This document shows, piece by piece, positions 1-8,367 of a stretch of DNA of 64,000 bases. Every line of letters begins with the position of its first letter. Positions within the stretch are counted from its first letter, which is position 1. The position numbers and the translations under genes are program-made. The notes beneath the pieces are model-generated. The model saw nothing but the letters and a program-made list of their open reading frames with translations, did not search any database and was not told the DNA's origin. Source of the stretch: a virus; IMG/VR virus record IMGVR_UViG_3300047499_000113, positions 176,016-240,015 of that record. One strand, 5' to 3'.

Positions 1-971
1 CTGTCAAAGTTTATGTTCTCATCAAAGTCTGTTGCAGGAAACCCGTACGGACCCGATACGTCCTCGATCTCCTTGCCGGAAAGCCAGTTGCCGAGACTCT
101 GGAGAAAATCGTCCATCGTCTCTTCGTTCTTCATCACCGTGGGAAGCGCAGAATCGGAAACTTTTTCCTTTTGACTTGTGTAGGCGCCGCTGTCCTGGGT
201 GGGCGCCACATAGTCAGTGAAAAGAGCCCGCCTGCTCGACCCGGTATGACCGGGGTGCATATAATCGTAGTAGTCAGTCCGCGCCGCAGGATTATCACCA
301 TCGACAGGAAGCTCCGAGTGCTCTTCGGAAACTTTCTTGCCTTTGGGCCTGATGGCGCCAGGATCACGACCGTCGACGCCCTGCTCCTGCGGAAGCGTCG
401 TAGCTTCCGCTACGGTCTCCACTCGAGCGTCGTAGACGTCGGTCTTCGGATGGAAGTGCTGGATGTTGGCGTCCTGGTCGCCCGGAACGAGGCCCACAGC
501 AATGAAGCCGCGGTGCATGAGGGTCCCGAGACGTCCATCGTCACCGTCCGGATAGATTAGACTCCGGTCTGGATTGAAGACGTTGGCCGGCTGAGCATCT
601 CCAATGGGAGGCTCGTGCTCGCAGTCCTCGTCGCAGACGTGGTCCGGCGGCAGAACGCCATTCGGAAGAGGTCCGAGGCGCATTGTCATCTCGGACACTG
701 GTGATGTGTCGACCGACACTGGATAGCTGACAGTGCGGCTCTCCGGCTCGTTCGGATACGAGAGCCACTCCTCATCACCGGCCCCGTTGCCGGGGACCTC
801 GATCTGCGATGACTTGGTGGCGTCGTCTGGCAGCGTGCGGCCTGCAGGCTCGTGCGCCTCAGAGTTCTCCCCGTGATCCCCTTCTTCGTCTCGCTGGGAA
901 TCGTAGGTCCCGATGCCCCAAGTATCGACTTGCTTGGGGAGGGTGCTCTCTGTGGGGAGTGTAGACGGCAT
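1..971 (-). CDS. Hypothetical acidic protein, C-terminus cut by window edge
   Basis: The minus-strand frame starting at the ATG at 971 stays open to base 1, giving at least 323 residues with the C-terminus outside the window. The start overlaps the stop of the next gene upstream (TGATG), which points to translational coupling. The protein starts MPSTLPTESTLPKQ and is acidic, rich in Asp, Glu, Pro and Ser, with a Cys/His patch (HVCDEDCEHE) near residue 115. No family is recognised. Its pairing with another long acidic protein suggests a virion or scaffold role, which is inference only. Confidence 0.7.
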   Translation of the reverse strand, partial: MPSTLPTESTLPKQVDTWGIGTYDSQRDEEGDHGENSEAHEPAGRTLPDDATKSSQIEVPGNGAGDEEWLSYPNEPESRTVSYPVSVDTSPVSEMTMRLGPLPNGVLPPDHVCDEDCEHEPPIGDAQPANVFNPDRSLIYPDGDDGRLGTLMHRGFIAVGLVPGDQDANIQHFHPKTDVYDARVETVAEATTLPQEQGVDGRDPGAIRPKGKKVSEEHSELPVDGDNPAARTDYYDYMHPGHTGSSRRALFTDYVAPTQDSGAYTSQKEKVSDSALPTVMKNEETMDDFLQSLGNWLSGKEIEDVSGPYGFPATDFDENINFD

Positions 972-2323
972 CAGAACTGCGTCTCCCACAGGTTCGGAAT
1001 TTCGAGCTTCGGCTTCTTGGGATTCAGGCCCGGCGGCGGGTCAGGCTGCGAATGCTCGCGCAGCCACTTGAGGTCTTCCTCGTTCATTCCAAGCGCGTAG
1101 TAATCGAGATTTTTGCTGTTGTCGGCGCCCGGGAGCCACGAGTAGGTCTGCGGGAGAGCGGCCACCTTCGTGGCTACCGAGTTCAGGTCGACGCTCTCTG
1201 CGCTCTCCGTGTACGGGTCGCCGAGTCCCGTAGTGCCATCGAGCATCGCATCGTAGCCTTCCGGGAGCTGCTTCTCGGTGTTGACGCCGCTGTCGAGTGC
1301 TTCCCCAGTGGGATCGTCCGAACCGTATTGCTCGTCGCCATTGAAGCCACCCTCACCCGGACCGATGTGCTCGATGCGGGGACCAGGCAGGCTGTCCGGA
1401 TCCACCGATGAGTCCGCGACGCGAGTCGACGCCGTACGCATCTCGTACGCGCGCATTAGATGGGCAATGGCCGAAGCGTAATTGCCCTGCTCCGGCGTCG
1501 TGGTGTGCATCACCATTTCGACGGGGCTTTGGCCCTCGTGCTGTTCGCCCGTACCGCCCGGGAGTTGCGAGCCCTGCTCGCCGGGCTCCTCGGACTTCTT
1601 CTTTTTCTCGAGGATCTTCTTGTCGCGCTTGGCCGTGTCAGCGTAGCTGGAGAGCTGCATCTGGCCGTCGCCGCTGGCGTCGTTGTCCTCGGACGAACCC
1701 TCGTCACCCCAGCCATCGTTGTCGCCGTTGTCGGTCTCGTCGCTCTCGACCTGCGGGTTCATCTCGTCGGCGTTCGGGTTCTCGACAGGCTCGTCGAAGG
1801 TTTCCTCGGGGTTCTCCTCCTGGAATTCCTCCTCGACAAAGCCGGCCGGATTCTGCTTGACCTCTTCGGTCTGGTCCAGAATCTCCTCGGCGGGCCCGGA
1901 CTCTCCGGCGCCCTGCCAATGCGGAGCGTTGATTTCGTCGTCGACAGTATCGGTGAAGGACGAAAGCACCTCCGCCGCCTGCGCGAGCGACTGGCGCATG
2001 TCCTTGATGTTCTGGATATAACCACGGCCACCGAGCAGTCCGTCCGGGCTGATCTGCGCGGACGGCATCTTGGAGAAGAGCCGGAAGGCCGCCATGGCGT
2101 AGCTCTGAGCACGCTGGCTGGCCCACAAGATCTTGGCAAGTTCTCGCAGCGCCTCGGGAGTCCACTGGAAGTCCTGAACGCGGATGTCGCGCCGGATCGG
2201 ACCGGTGTCCTTGACGAACTCGATCTTGCCGGCCGTCCTGACTTGCGGCTTGCCGCGCACTCCGGCCACACGCATGGCGTGGCGAATGAGGACACCAGCG
2301 GCGATTCGAGAAAGGCGGTCCAT
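971..2323 (-). CDS. Hypothetical acidic protein with RIAA-type N-terminus
   Basis: 450 residues. The basic N-terminus (MDRLSRIAAGVLIRHAMRV) resembles the starts of two other proteins here, at 43431 and 63463. Residues 20-140 look helical. The middle (about 160-240) is a long Asp/Glu/Asn-rich low-complexity stretch, followed by Lys/Glu-rich and mixed segments. No enzyme motif is visible and no family is recognised. It lies in a tight minus-strand run (9 bases from the gene upstream, overlapping the one downstream), so it is probably co-transcribed. A structural or head-assembly role is possible but not shown. Confidence 0.75.
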   Translation of the reverse strand: MDRLSRIAAGVLIRHAMRVAGVRGKPQVRTAGKIEFVKDTGPIRRDIRVQDFQWTPEALRELAKILWASQRAQSYAMAAFRLFSKMPSAQISPDGLLGGRGYIQNIKDMRQSLAQAAEVLSSFTDTVDDEINAPHWQGAGESGPAEEILDQTEEVKQNPAGFVEEEFQEENPEETFDEPVENPNADEMNPQVESDETDNGDNDGWGDEGSSEDNDASGDGQMQLSSYADTAKRDKKILEKKKKSEEPGEQGSQLPGGTGEQHEGQSPVEMVMHTTTPEQGNYASAIAHLMRAYEMRTASTRVADSSVDPDSLPGPRIEHIGPGEGGFNGDEQYGSDDPTGEALDSGVNTEKQLPEGYDAMLDGTTGLGDPYTESAESVDLNSVATKVAALPQTYSWLPGADNSKNLDYYALGMNEEDLKWLREHSQPDPPPGLNPKKPKLEIPNLWETQF

Positions 2324-2332
2324 GGAGACCTC

Positions 2333-2602
2333 TCAGCCCTTCACAGGACCGTTGTCGTCGTCGACCAGGCGCTCGATGTAGAAGCCCTTGTCGTCCTTGC
2401 CCAGGTGCCAAAAGTCCTGTTGCGACAAGTGCACCAATTGGTCTTCGGCGACGAGTTGGAAACCGGCCAGCTGACCGGCATTGGCGATGCGAATCCTGCC
2501 GACAGGCGCCGCGCTCGCCTTCCGCACCACGGGCTTCGAGGTGAAGAAGTCGTCGATTGAGCTGGAGGAGAAACGCAGGTCTTCGATCTTAGGCGCAGGC
2601 AT
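2333..2602 (-). CDS. Hypothetical small protein
   Basis: 89 residues, beginning MPAPKIEDLRFSSSSIDD and ending in an Asp-rich tail. The C-terminal half (DFWHLGKDDKGFYIERLVDD) alternates hydrophobic and charged residues as in a small beta fold. No family is recognised. It sits between the acidic protein and the BACON-like protein in the same minus-strand run. Confidence 0.6.
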   Translation of the reverse strand: MPAPKIEDLRFSSSSIDDFFTSKPVVRKASAAPVGRIRIANAGQLAGFQLVAEDQLVHLSQQDFWHLGKDDKGFYIERLVDDDNGPVKG

Positions 2603-2653
2603 GTCTCACCCTTTGCAAGGCATGCCAATGAACAGCCTAGGAGTGTCCGAGGG

Positions 2654-3568
2654 TCAGCTGACGACCAACTGCACCTGGACGTTGACCGGAGTAACCGTGG
2701 GGTTCGGGGACGAGATTTGAAGTATCTCGAAGTAGGTTCCCGGCACCTGAGGTATCCCCGCCGACCAGAGCGAGAGAGTGACGATAGTCGACTGGCCCCC
2801 AGCCAGGCCGCTGACGGTGGGCGGGTTGAAGGCGAGCCAGGGGCTGTTGTTCTGCACCTTGGCAACCGTCGCGTTCAGGATAGACGACGTCGGCCCGGTG
2901 TTCGTGATCGTCAGCTGCTGCGATCCGCTGTTCGCGGCCGTCAGCAGGGTCCAGGTGAGCTGGATGACGGCAGGCTGGGCCGAGATGACCGGCGGCGGAA
3001 GCACCGTGACGTTGACAGTCAGCGGAATGACCGTCGGCGTGGCGCGATTATCCTGCAGGTTGACCGTGCCGACGTAAGGCGCCTGCTGGGCGACCAGAAT
3101 CGTCGGATCCAGAATGACAGAAAACTGTCCCGTCTGGTTCTGACCAATCCCCGGGATAGTCACCGGGGAGGCCGAAAGCCAAGGCACTGTTGGGGTCGCC
3201 GTGGCAGTCATAAAAGACCCGAAGGCGCCGGCGTTGATGATATTGACCGCCCCAACGAGAGACGCCGCGTCGCCTTGCGTGACAGTGATATTGAACGATG
3301 TCTGCTGACCCGCGACGAGCGCCAGAAGAGGCGCGAGCTGCTGCTGCAGCTGCGTCATTGAACCGGCCATCTCTTGGACGACGTCGCCGGGGATCGGAAC
3401 GTCGACGCCATCCGTGTAGCGGCCAAACGGCGTCTGGATGTCGCAGACGTAGTATTGCTGCGAAGCTCCTTGAACGTTGCTGGCCGAAACAGTCCAGTAC
3501 CAAGTCCCGCCAACCGAGATCTTGCTGAACCGGAAGCCGCCCGAGGCTACGTTGGAGCCCATCGCCAA
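2654..3568 (-). CDS. BACON/Ig-like repeat protein, probable virion decoration
   Basis: 304 residues. After about 100 N-terminal residues with a short helix (TQLQQQLAPLLALVA) come two beta-rich repeats containing PWLSASP and SPWLAFNPP, with GQxQTGQFSV and AGGQSTIVTLSL strands. This W-containing pattern resembles BACON domains, which are common in phage surface and tail proteins and bind carbohydrate or mucin in some cases. The family match is from pattern only. No signal peptide is seen. It may decorate the capsid or tail. Confidence 0.65.
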   Translation of the reverse strand: MAMGSNVASGGFRFSKISVGGTWYWTVSASNVQGASQQYYVCDIQTPFGRYTDGVDVPIPGDVVQEMAGSMTQLQQQLAPLLALVAGQQTSFNITVTQGDAASLVGAVNIINAGAFGSFMTATATPTVPWLSASPVTIPGIGQNQTGQFSVILDPTILVAQQAPYVGTVNLQDNRATPTVIPLTVNVTVLPPPVISAQPAVIQLTWTLLTAANSGSQQLTITNTGPTSSILNATVAKVQNNSPWLAFNPPTVSGLAGGQSTIVTLSLWSAGIPQVPGTYFEILQISSPNPTVTPVNVQVQLVVS

Positions 3569-3586
3569 GGAGCGACCATGGGAAGC

Positions 3587-3802
3587 CTACCAAATGTCTC
3601 GGCCGCTCATCGACGGAGCGTCGAACACCTCGGAATAGAAGCGCTCGAGGTCGTGAAGAAACCCTCGAGTGGCGCGGTTGAGAGATCGCCGGTATCGGCG
3701 GTTGGCGATCCTTTTGTCTTGGCGTTTGGAAAGGATGCTGTAGTTCACCCAGCGACGAGCCCGTTTGCAGCTGTACTGCACAGCAGGTAGGACGGTGATC
3801 AT
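3587..3802 (-). CDS. Small basic hypothetical protein
   Basis: 71 residues and strongly basic (RRWVNYSILSKRQDKRIANRR). An excellent ribosome-binding site, AGGAGGT, lies 7-8 bases before the ATG, which is unusual in this window where most starts lack one. A second GGAGG precedes a four-codon reading frame just upstream. The function is unknown; nucleic-acid binding is plausible from charge alone. Confidence 0.65.
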   Translation of the reverse strand: MITVLPAVQYSCKRARRWVNYSILSKRQDKRIANRRYRRSLNRATRGFLHDLERFYSEVFDAPSMSGRDIW

Positions 3803-3858
3803 GGTCAGAACCTCCTAAAGTCCTGACATGATCGCCTCCTTTCGCGCGTCGAAGTGCA

Positions 3859-4314
3859 TCAGCTCTCCATTACCTCAAAGACTTCTTCGTGAACTTGTCT
3901 CAAAAGAAGGCCCTTGCAGGCCCAGGTCCCGAACTTCTTCCACTTCGGCCGGTGCGTGTAGCCATGCATCCAGCGTTTCTTGGCGTTGAACGGAACCTCT
4001 ATGCTCTTGACAGTAATGCAAAGATGTTTCGGACTCACCTCAACGGTCAACTTCCCGTGCCGATGGCTCGTGCCGCGGTTCACAGCTATCAGGTCGAATG
4101 TGATTTCGACGGCACCAGGCAAGTAATTGCTGCTGAGGGTGCCTGGCTGAACTTGGAAATATCGAGAAAGATAGAACGCCCCAATCACAGACACGATGGA
4201 TGGACGAGCCCACTCGCAAGCCGCAGGCAATTCCTTTGGTAGCAGGTCCGCAGGCTGGAGCACTTGCTCCGTCATCTGCTGAGCCTCATCCACTGTGAAA
4301 AGGTGGGTCTTCAC
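3859..4314 (-). CDS. Hypothetical protein ending in MES
   Basis: 151 residues from a GTG start. A hydrophobic patch (SIVSVIGAFYLSRYF, about 40-55) precedes a beta-rich segment. The C-terminus is EVFEVMES, matching the (M/H)ES ending of the small zinc-ribbon family in this window, although this protein has no CxxC motif. Two 17-base direct repeats lie immediately upstream of the start. The function is unknown. Confidence 0.65.
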   Translation of the reverse strand: MKTHLFTVDEAQQMTEQVLQPADLLPKELPAACEWARPSIVSVIGAFYLSRYFQVQPGTLSSNYLPGAVEITFDLIAVNRGTSHRHGKLTVEVSPKHLCITVKSIEVPFNAKKRWMHGYTHRPKWKKFGTWACKGLLLRQVHEEVFEVMES

Positions 4315-4354
4315 GCCGCTATTCTTGGGGTCAAGTTGCCGCTATTCTTGGGGT
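4315..4354. repeat. Two 17-bp direct repeats before a gene start
   Basis: GCCGCTATTCTTGGGGT occurs at 4315-4331 and again at 4338-4354, a 23-bp period, touching the GTG start of the minus gene ending at 3859. Two exact copies about two helical turns apart suit a pair of protein-binding sites. The remaining stretch to 4496 shows no convincing gene. Confidence 0.55.
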
Positions 4355-4495
4355 ATTAGGTCGCTCCCGCAGCCTGAGCCCGGGAATAGAGAGTCGTAAC
4401 GACTCTTAGCAACATCCCTTTGGATTGATGTCGTCATCGCGGCTTCACGTGCACGGTGCCTCGGGACAGTGAGATTACACCGTCGTCGGGCAGAC

Positions 4496-4687
4496 CTACG
4501 ATTCGTGGACTTGGCGGGCGACGCGAACGATGTATTCTTCCGTAGGTGGCGGGCCTGCGAGTGGTCCCATCCTCGCACCGCACCTCTTGCAGACGCGGAC
4601 GAGCGCGGCCATCGAAGGGTTGCCGGACTTGCGGCGCTCCGTTTTGGGGAGCTTCTGCCACTCGTGGCCAAAGTTACGCGCCGTCAC
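4496..4687 (-). CDS. Small zinc-ribbon protein, HxW...CxxC...HES family
   Basis: 63 residues. The GTG start at 4687 has GGGGAG 7 bases upstream and overlaps the end of the nucleoside hydrolase gene. It contains GHEW near the N-terminus, CKRCG in the middle and VARQVHES at the C-terminus. It is one of at least seven related small proteins in this window. Zinc binding by the H and C residues is inferred. The role is unknown; small phage zinc ribbons often bind nucleic acid or host proteins. Confidence 0.7.
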   Translation of the reverse strand: MTARNFGHEWQKLPKTERRKSGNPSMAALVRVCKRCGARMGPLAGPPPTEEYIVRVARQVHES

Positions 4688-5564
4688 TGGGTAGCTCCCC
4701 GGCAAGCACTCGTTCGAACCGTTCCCGATTGTAGTTGATGGCAATGAAAGTGCTCGAGTCGTCTGATAGGCGACTGCCCCACTCACCCTTATCTCGGTAG
4801 AGCTGGACTCGAGCAAATTCGCAGATTCCGGGATCGATGGTGGACATGGCGGCGAGTGGGTCGTGGAACGCTTTGCCTTTCGGGTTTTTCCCAAGATATT
4901 TCGCCATCCCTTCTCGCATGAGAGCAAAGCCCGGGTTCGGATTCTCGACTCGCATCATGCGCTCGTGTGTCGCCGGATCGTAGATGACGCCGTGGCACAC
5001 GTTCTTGGAGACCAGGTGTCGCTTGAGCACAGACGGGCTCTCGAGCACGTGTTTGGCCGCCGGGACGTCGCCGTTGAGGTTGTAAGTCGCACACGTCTCT
5101 CGGCCACGGAACTTCTCGAGTCTGTACTGCTCAGGCACGACGCTATCGCCGGCGAAACCGCCTTGAATGAACATGCTCGGAATGATGACGCCGGCGCCGA
5201 GCGCCGCCGAGATGTTGCTCAAAGCCGCTCCCGTGATGACTGTCGTGTTGGGGTGACTGTGGAAGACGTCCTGCAGCACGCAGGATCCGGTCCCATCAGG
5301 AGACTTGGGAGGGATAGGCCCAAGCCAGTCGTAATGGAAGCTCGAGACGCAGTCCTTCGGATGGTTCGGGCGCGCGGAACCAATAGAGGTGTTCTTGTGA
5401 TCGAGCCGGTCGAGAACGTACCGGACAAGTCCAACCTGCGCTCTCGAACCTGGAGTGACAGTCACCGCGCGCAGAATGACCCCGGGATGCGTGCACAGCA
5501 GGCACAGAGCCATCACATCATCAGGGTCACTTGTTTCCATATCAAAAGCTATGTTCAAGCGCAT
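4674..5564 (-). CDS. Nucleoside hydrolase (IUNH family)
   Basis: About 296 residues, typical length for inosine-uridine-preferring nucleoside hydrolases, which cleave the N-glycosidic bond of ribonucleosides. The N-terminus FDMETSDPDDVMALCLL aligns with the family's calcium-binding DxDxxxDD loop. GGFAGDSVVPEQ and a C-terminal FIAINYNRERF also fit. The ATG at 5564 is chosen because GGAG lies 7 bases before it; an in-frame TTG at 5576 sits 7 bases after a GTACGCT element and is the alternative start. It probably salvages or degrades host nucleosides. Confidence 0.8.
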   Translation of the reverse strand: MRLNIAFDMETSDPDDVMALCLLCTHPGVILRAVTVTPGSRAQVGLVRYVLDRLDHKNTSIGSARPNHPKDCVSSFHYDWLGPIPPKSPDGTGSCVLQDVFHSHPNTTVITGAALSNISAALGAGVIIPSMFIQGGFAGDSVVPEQYRLEKFRGRETCATYNLNGDVPAAKHVLESPSVLKRHLVSKNVCHGVIYDPATHERMMRVENPNPGFALMREGMAKYLGKNPKGKAFHDPLAAMSTIDPGICEFARVQLYRDKGEWGSRLSDDSSTFIAINYNRERFERVLAGELPSDGA

Positions 5565-5583
5565 CGGAAACTCCAATAGTTCG

Positions 5584-5593
5584 AGCGTACAAT
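5584..5593. promoter_or_regulatory. Divergent -10 pair sharing one GTAC
   Basis: On plus, GTACAAT (5587-5593) ends 6 bases before the ATG at 5600. On minus, GTACGCT (5584-5590) ends 7 bases before the TTG at 5576. The two elements overlap on the palindromic GTAC, so only one direction can probably fire at a time. Confidence 0.55.
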
Positions 5594-5599
5594 ACGTGC

Positions 5600-5851
5600 A
5601 TGCCCAACTACCAGATCGAAATGCTCTGGCGCTGCGTTTGCAACGCCAAACAAGTCAACAAGGGCTTGTCCCGGCATTGCAGTAGTTGTGGGCGTCCGAA
5701 GGGCCCCGACATGGAGGAGTTCTTCCCGGATGATATAAGTATCCGGGCTGCCCTCCGGCGTGGAAATCTTGCCGTAGTCACTCGATGGGGACGATTGCAG
5801 CGTCGCCGCGGTCACGAAACTGCGGAAGTGACACTTCGTGCAGGATGTTGA
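5600..5851 (+). CDS. Small zinc-ribbon protein
   Basis: 83 residues, beginning MPNYQIEMLWRCVC and containing CVC followed by CSSCG, a plausible four-cysteine zinc ribbon. A GTACAAT element sits 6 bases before the ATG. The last quarter overlaps the 3' end of the opposite-strand sigma-like gene and is Arg-rich; the true protein might be shorter if a frame error exists. The function is unknown. Confidence 0.5.
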   Translation: MPNYQIEMLWRCVCNAKQVNKGLSRHCSSCGRPKGPDMEEFFPDDISIRAALRRGNLAVVTRWGRLQRRRGHETAEVTLRAGC

Positions 5852-6551
5852 AGTGCTTGTCCGAAATGGCGAAGAACACGGTCCAATACTTGCCGTACTT
5901 GGAGTTCTTGACCGCGTCCTCGAGTTCGTGCTCGGCCGCTTCGACTTCGTCCTGAGAACGACCCTGCTTGCGCATCATCTGCACTTGGACCTGCTTCTCG
6001 CGAGCCTCCTCGGCGATGAGGTCCTTAATGCGTTGAAGAGCGCGGAAGAAACGATGACGGACCCGGCCTTGGGTCAGGTTCATCTGCTTGGCGATCTCTG
6101 ACTGGCATGTAGTCTCGTACATGCGCCAGAGAATCTCCCTGTCCTGATCACAGAACTTGGGCCCAAGTTCCAGCTCGAACAGCTCCTCGTCCAACTCGGG
6201 AATGGTGCGGAGGAATTGAATGCGCTTGATGCCGCGGTGAAGACGATAACTCACGGCCGCCTGGGTGATGCGGAACAACTTGGCTATCTGTTCCTGCTTC
6301 ATCTTGTCGTGGTGATACAGACGGATGAGATCCGCCTCGCGCGGCGGGATCCTATCCAGGTACGGCGCCACGGCGGCGAAATCGAGTGACCGGCTCTCGG
6401 CTTTCAGCTCCTCTTCGGGCTCCGGCGCGAGTTGCGCTTCGATCAGCTCGTCGAGGTCTTGTTCGGTGTCGGCGTCGTAGCCGAGCCTATCTTTGGTGCT
6501 GTAGCGAGAAGAGAGATTACTCGGATCCTGGATCAGGATATGGGATGACAT
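5778..6551 (-). CDS. Sigma-like protein with two region-4-type HTH motifs
   Basis: 257 residues. Residues about 70-110 (IPPREADLIRLYHHDK then QEQIAKLFRITQAAVSYRL) and 130-175 (QSEIAKQMNLTQGRVRHRFF) each look like a sigma-70 region 4 helix-turn-helix. No region 2 is obvious. GGAG lies 5 bases before the ATG. It may bind -35 DNA or the RNA polymerase beta flap to redirect host transcription. Other HTH regulators are possible. Confidence 0.65.
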   Translation of the reverse strand: MSSHILIQDPSNLSSRYSTKDRLGYDADTEQDLDELIEAQLAPEPEEELKAESRSLDFAAVAPYLDRIPPREADLIRLYHHDKMKQEQIAKLFRITQAAVSYRLHRGIKRIQFLRTIPELDEELFELELGPKFCDQDREILWRMYETTCQSEIAKQMNLTQGRVRHRFFRALQRIKDLIAEEAREKQVQVQMMRKQGRSQDEVEAAEHELEDAVKNSKYGKYWTVFFAISDKHFNILHEVSLPQFRDRGDAAIVPIE

Positions 6552-6721
6552 TTGGCTCCGACCGTGGCGACCCGTGAGGATCGGCAGTTTCCCGAGTATG
6601 CGTATTTGTCTGAGGACCCGTGCGGGTCAACGGAGTATACGTATTGGTCTGCGTATAACGGCGGAGCCGGTGCTTCCCGGCACGCTAATGACACACTACC
6701 AGATGAATCTTTTGTCTGGAA
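6552..6721. other. Intergenic spacer with short hairpin
   Basis: 170 bases between two minus genes. GACCCG/CGGGTC (6615-6628) can form a 6-bp stem with a 2-base loop. Near-repeated blocks around GCGTATTTGTCTG and ACGTATTGGTCTG flank it. It may hold the promoter of the sigma-like gene; no convincing reading frame is seen. Confidence 0.35.
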
Positions 6722-7759
6722 TCAGATACCTTCGAGCCAGCTCTCGAGAGGCACCTGACCATCGCCAACGGCTGCCGGCGGGCGGAAGGGACCGAAGTCC
6801 AGACCCGAGATAAGTAGGTCTTCCCGACAGATGTCGACTGCCAATTGGTAGTCCTTCTTACCGGGTTGGAGGCTCGAGGAGAGGTCCAGGTCGTCCTGGA
6901 GACCCACGAGCCTCCAGTTCATCTCTATACGGGCTCGGTGCTCGAGGGTCTTGGTCCGTTCGCCGTTGCTGAAGCTGGTCAGGCCCGAGGCGAACACATC
7001 TTCCACGGTGGGAAGATGGCACACAGTCATAGCTGTCTTCTTGCGCAGTAGCGGTACGCCGGGGATGCTGTCCGAGTTGTCGCCGCAAAGCGACTTGAAC
7101 ATCCGCACCTGGCCGCAAGGGACCTTGGGGTGTTTCCCCTTGAGGAGTCGACCCCACACCTCGGCGGACGCCGCGGCATCAACGAACCGTTGCTCCTTCG
7201 AGCCCGGACGGAACATCACCACACGCGGATCTGTCAGGAGTTGGAAGAAGTCCTTGTCGTCCGACACGACGATGCGGACGGAGTCCGGATGCTGCTTGCA
7301 GAAGCTGGCGATGAGGTCGTCGGCTTCCTCCGCATGATTGTGGTAGACGTCGCACCCGAGGAGTTGCAAGATATGTGACAGGACGGCGATGTCACTCTCG
7401 GCCTCGAAACCGTCGCGGAGCCGGAGTGGGATCTTGACCGTCTCTTCACCGAAGAGCTTGAGATCGTGCTTGGTGTCCTCGCGCTTGATCTTGTACGTGG
7501 GATCGAGCGCTCGCCGGCGCACGGGTGCCCCGTCGAAGAAGATGGATACAGACGTGAACGGCTGCATCTCATAGAGCCAAGAACACAGGAACGTAAGGAA
7601 CCCGTAGATGATGCCGGTCGGATACCCTTTCGGGCCACTCATCAGCGGCCTGCCATCTTTGAGACGGCCTTCGACGAAGACGTAAAATGCTCGCTGCAGG
7701 ACGTTATTCCCGTCCACCACGACGTGGCGTTTGGTCTCCGCTCCTCCGATGTGCCTCAC
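6722..7759 (-). CDS. 5'-3' exonuclease (FEN/PIN family)
   Basis: 345 residues, the family length for phage or Pol I-type 5' nucleases that remove RNA primers and flaps. Visible metal-binding motifs are VVVDGNNVLQRAF near the N-terminus, EEADDLIASF (about 155), VSDDKDFFQLL (about 175) and LCGDNSDSIPGVP (about 225), the last leading into the helix-3-turn-helix. The GTG start overlaps the stop of the NusG-like gene. It clusters with clamp loader, clamp and primase, consistent with Okazaki-fragment processing. Confidence 0.9.
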   Translation of the reverse strand: MRHIGGAETKRHVVVDGNNVLQRAFYVFVEGRLKDGRPLMSGPKGYPTGIIYGFLTFLCSWLYEMQPFTSVSIFFDGAPVRRRALDPTYKIKREDTKHDLKLFGEETVKIPLRLRDGFEAESDIAVLSHILQLLGCDVYHNHAEEADDLIASFCKQHPDSVRIVVSDDKDFFQLLTDPRVVMFRPGSKEQRFVDAAASAEVWGRLLKGKHPKVPCGQVRMFKSLCGDNSDSIPGVPLLRKKTAMTVCHLPTVEDVFASGLTSFSNGERTKTLEHRARIEMNWRLVGLQDDLDLSSSLQPGKKDYQLAVDICREDLLISGLDFGPFRPPAAVGDGQVPLESWLEGI

Positions 7760-8367
7760 GTGTCGTCCTTCTGCAAATACGAGGCTGGAAAGTCCATGAA
7801 GATGCCGCCTCCCTTGATGGAGCGCAGGTTCACGAATACCTGGACTTTCTCACCGTCGTCGTAGATCATCGCGACGCGACCGGGGAGTCCCTTGTAGCTA
7901 CCCTTGGTGATTTTGACGCGCTGGTCTTCCTTGAACCTCGAGGCCGTAACTTTCAGGTCCTGCATGCCGTTGCGCATGTGAGACAGGTCCTTGTCGGTCA
8001 AGAGTGAATAGACTCGCTTCTTCTCACCATTGACCGAGCTGAGACTGCTCAGCACCATGTTGAAGTAGTTGGTCTCGGCGAGTTTGTGGTAACTGACGCC
8101 AGGTTCGTACTGCACGAAGACGTAGCCTTCGGAGTACCAGGTAGTCAGAGAGTCATCAATCCCCTTCTGGTTGATGGCCGGGACGAAGACGTCCAGATCG
8201 TTTCGAGCAAGGATCTGATGAGCAGATCGAATGATCAGCTGGATATTCTTCTCCCGCTCCCCAAGGGCCGTCAGCTGCACGACCACCCACTGAGAGACGG
8301 GTGGCGGAGCAGCGGGCGGAATCGATGCTTTCTTATTCTTGACCTTTGATCCTTTGGAGGAAGCCAC
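7756..8367 (-). CDS. NusG-like transcription factor
   Basis: 203 residues from a GTG start with GGAG about 8-10 bases upstream; the start lies inside the 3' end of dnaX. The N-terminal NGN-like domain includes QWVVVQLTALGEREKNIQLI and EGYVFVQYEPG. The C-terminal KOW-like domain includes RVKITKGSYKGLPGRVAMIYDD. NusG family proteins bind the RNA polymerase clamp and control pausing and termination. The central linker is longer than in bacterial NusG. A phage antiterminator role is inferred. Confidence 0.75.
   Translation of the reverse strand: MASSKGSKVKNKKASIPPAAPPPVSQWVVVQLTALGEREKNIQLIIRSAHQILARNDLDVFVPAINQKGIDDSLTTWYSEGYVFVQYEPGVSYHKLAETNYFNMVLSSLSSVNGEKKRVYSLLTDKDLSHMRNGMQDLKVTASRFKEDQRVKITKGSYKGLPGRVAMIYDDGEKVQVFVNLRSIKGGGIFMDFPASYLQKDDT

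Noticed and set aside
1460-2560. 366-residue plus-strand frame at the left end
   Set aside because: It lies opposite the acidic minus-strand gene; the Leu/Val/Arg-rich translation mirrors Asp/Glu codons, so it is a shadow.
5555-5815. 86-residue minus frame between the nucleoside hydrolase and sigma-like genes
   Set aside because: The plus frame at 5600 has a zinc-ribbon pattern and a well-placed GTACAAT; this one has neither.
6615-6628. GACCCG/CGGGTC hairpin as terminator of the FEN gene
   Set aside because: It is about 95 bases past the stop, the loop is only two bases and no T-run follows; recorded only as intergenic structure.
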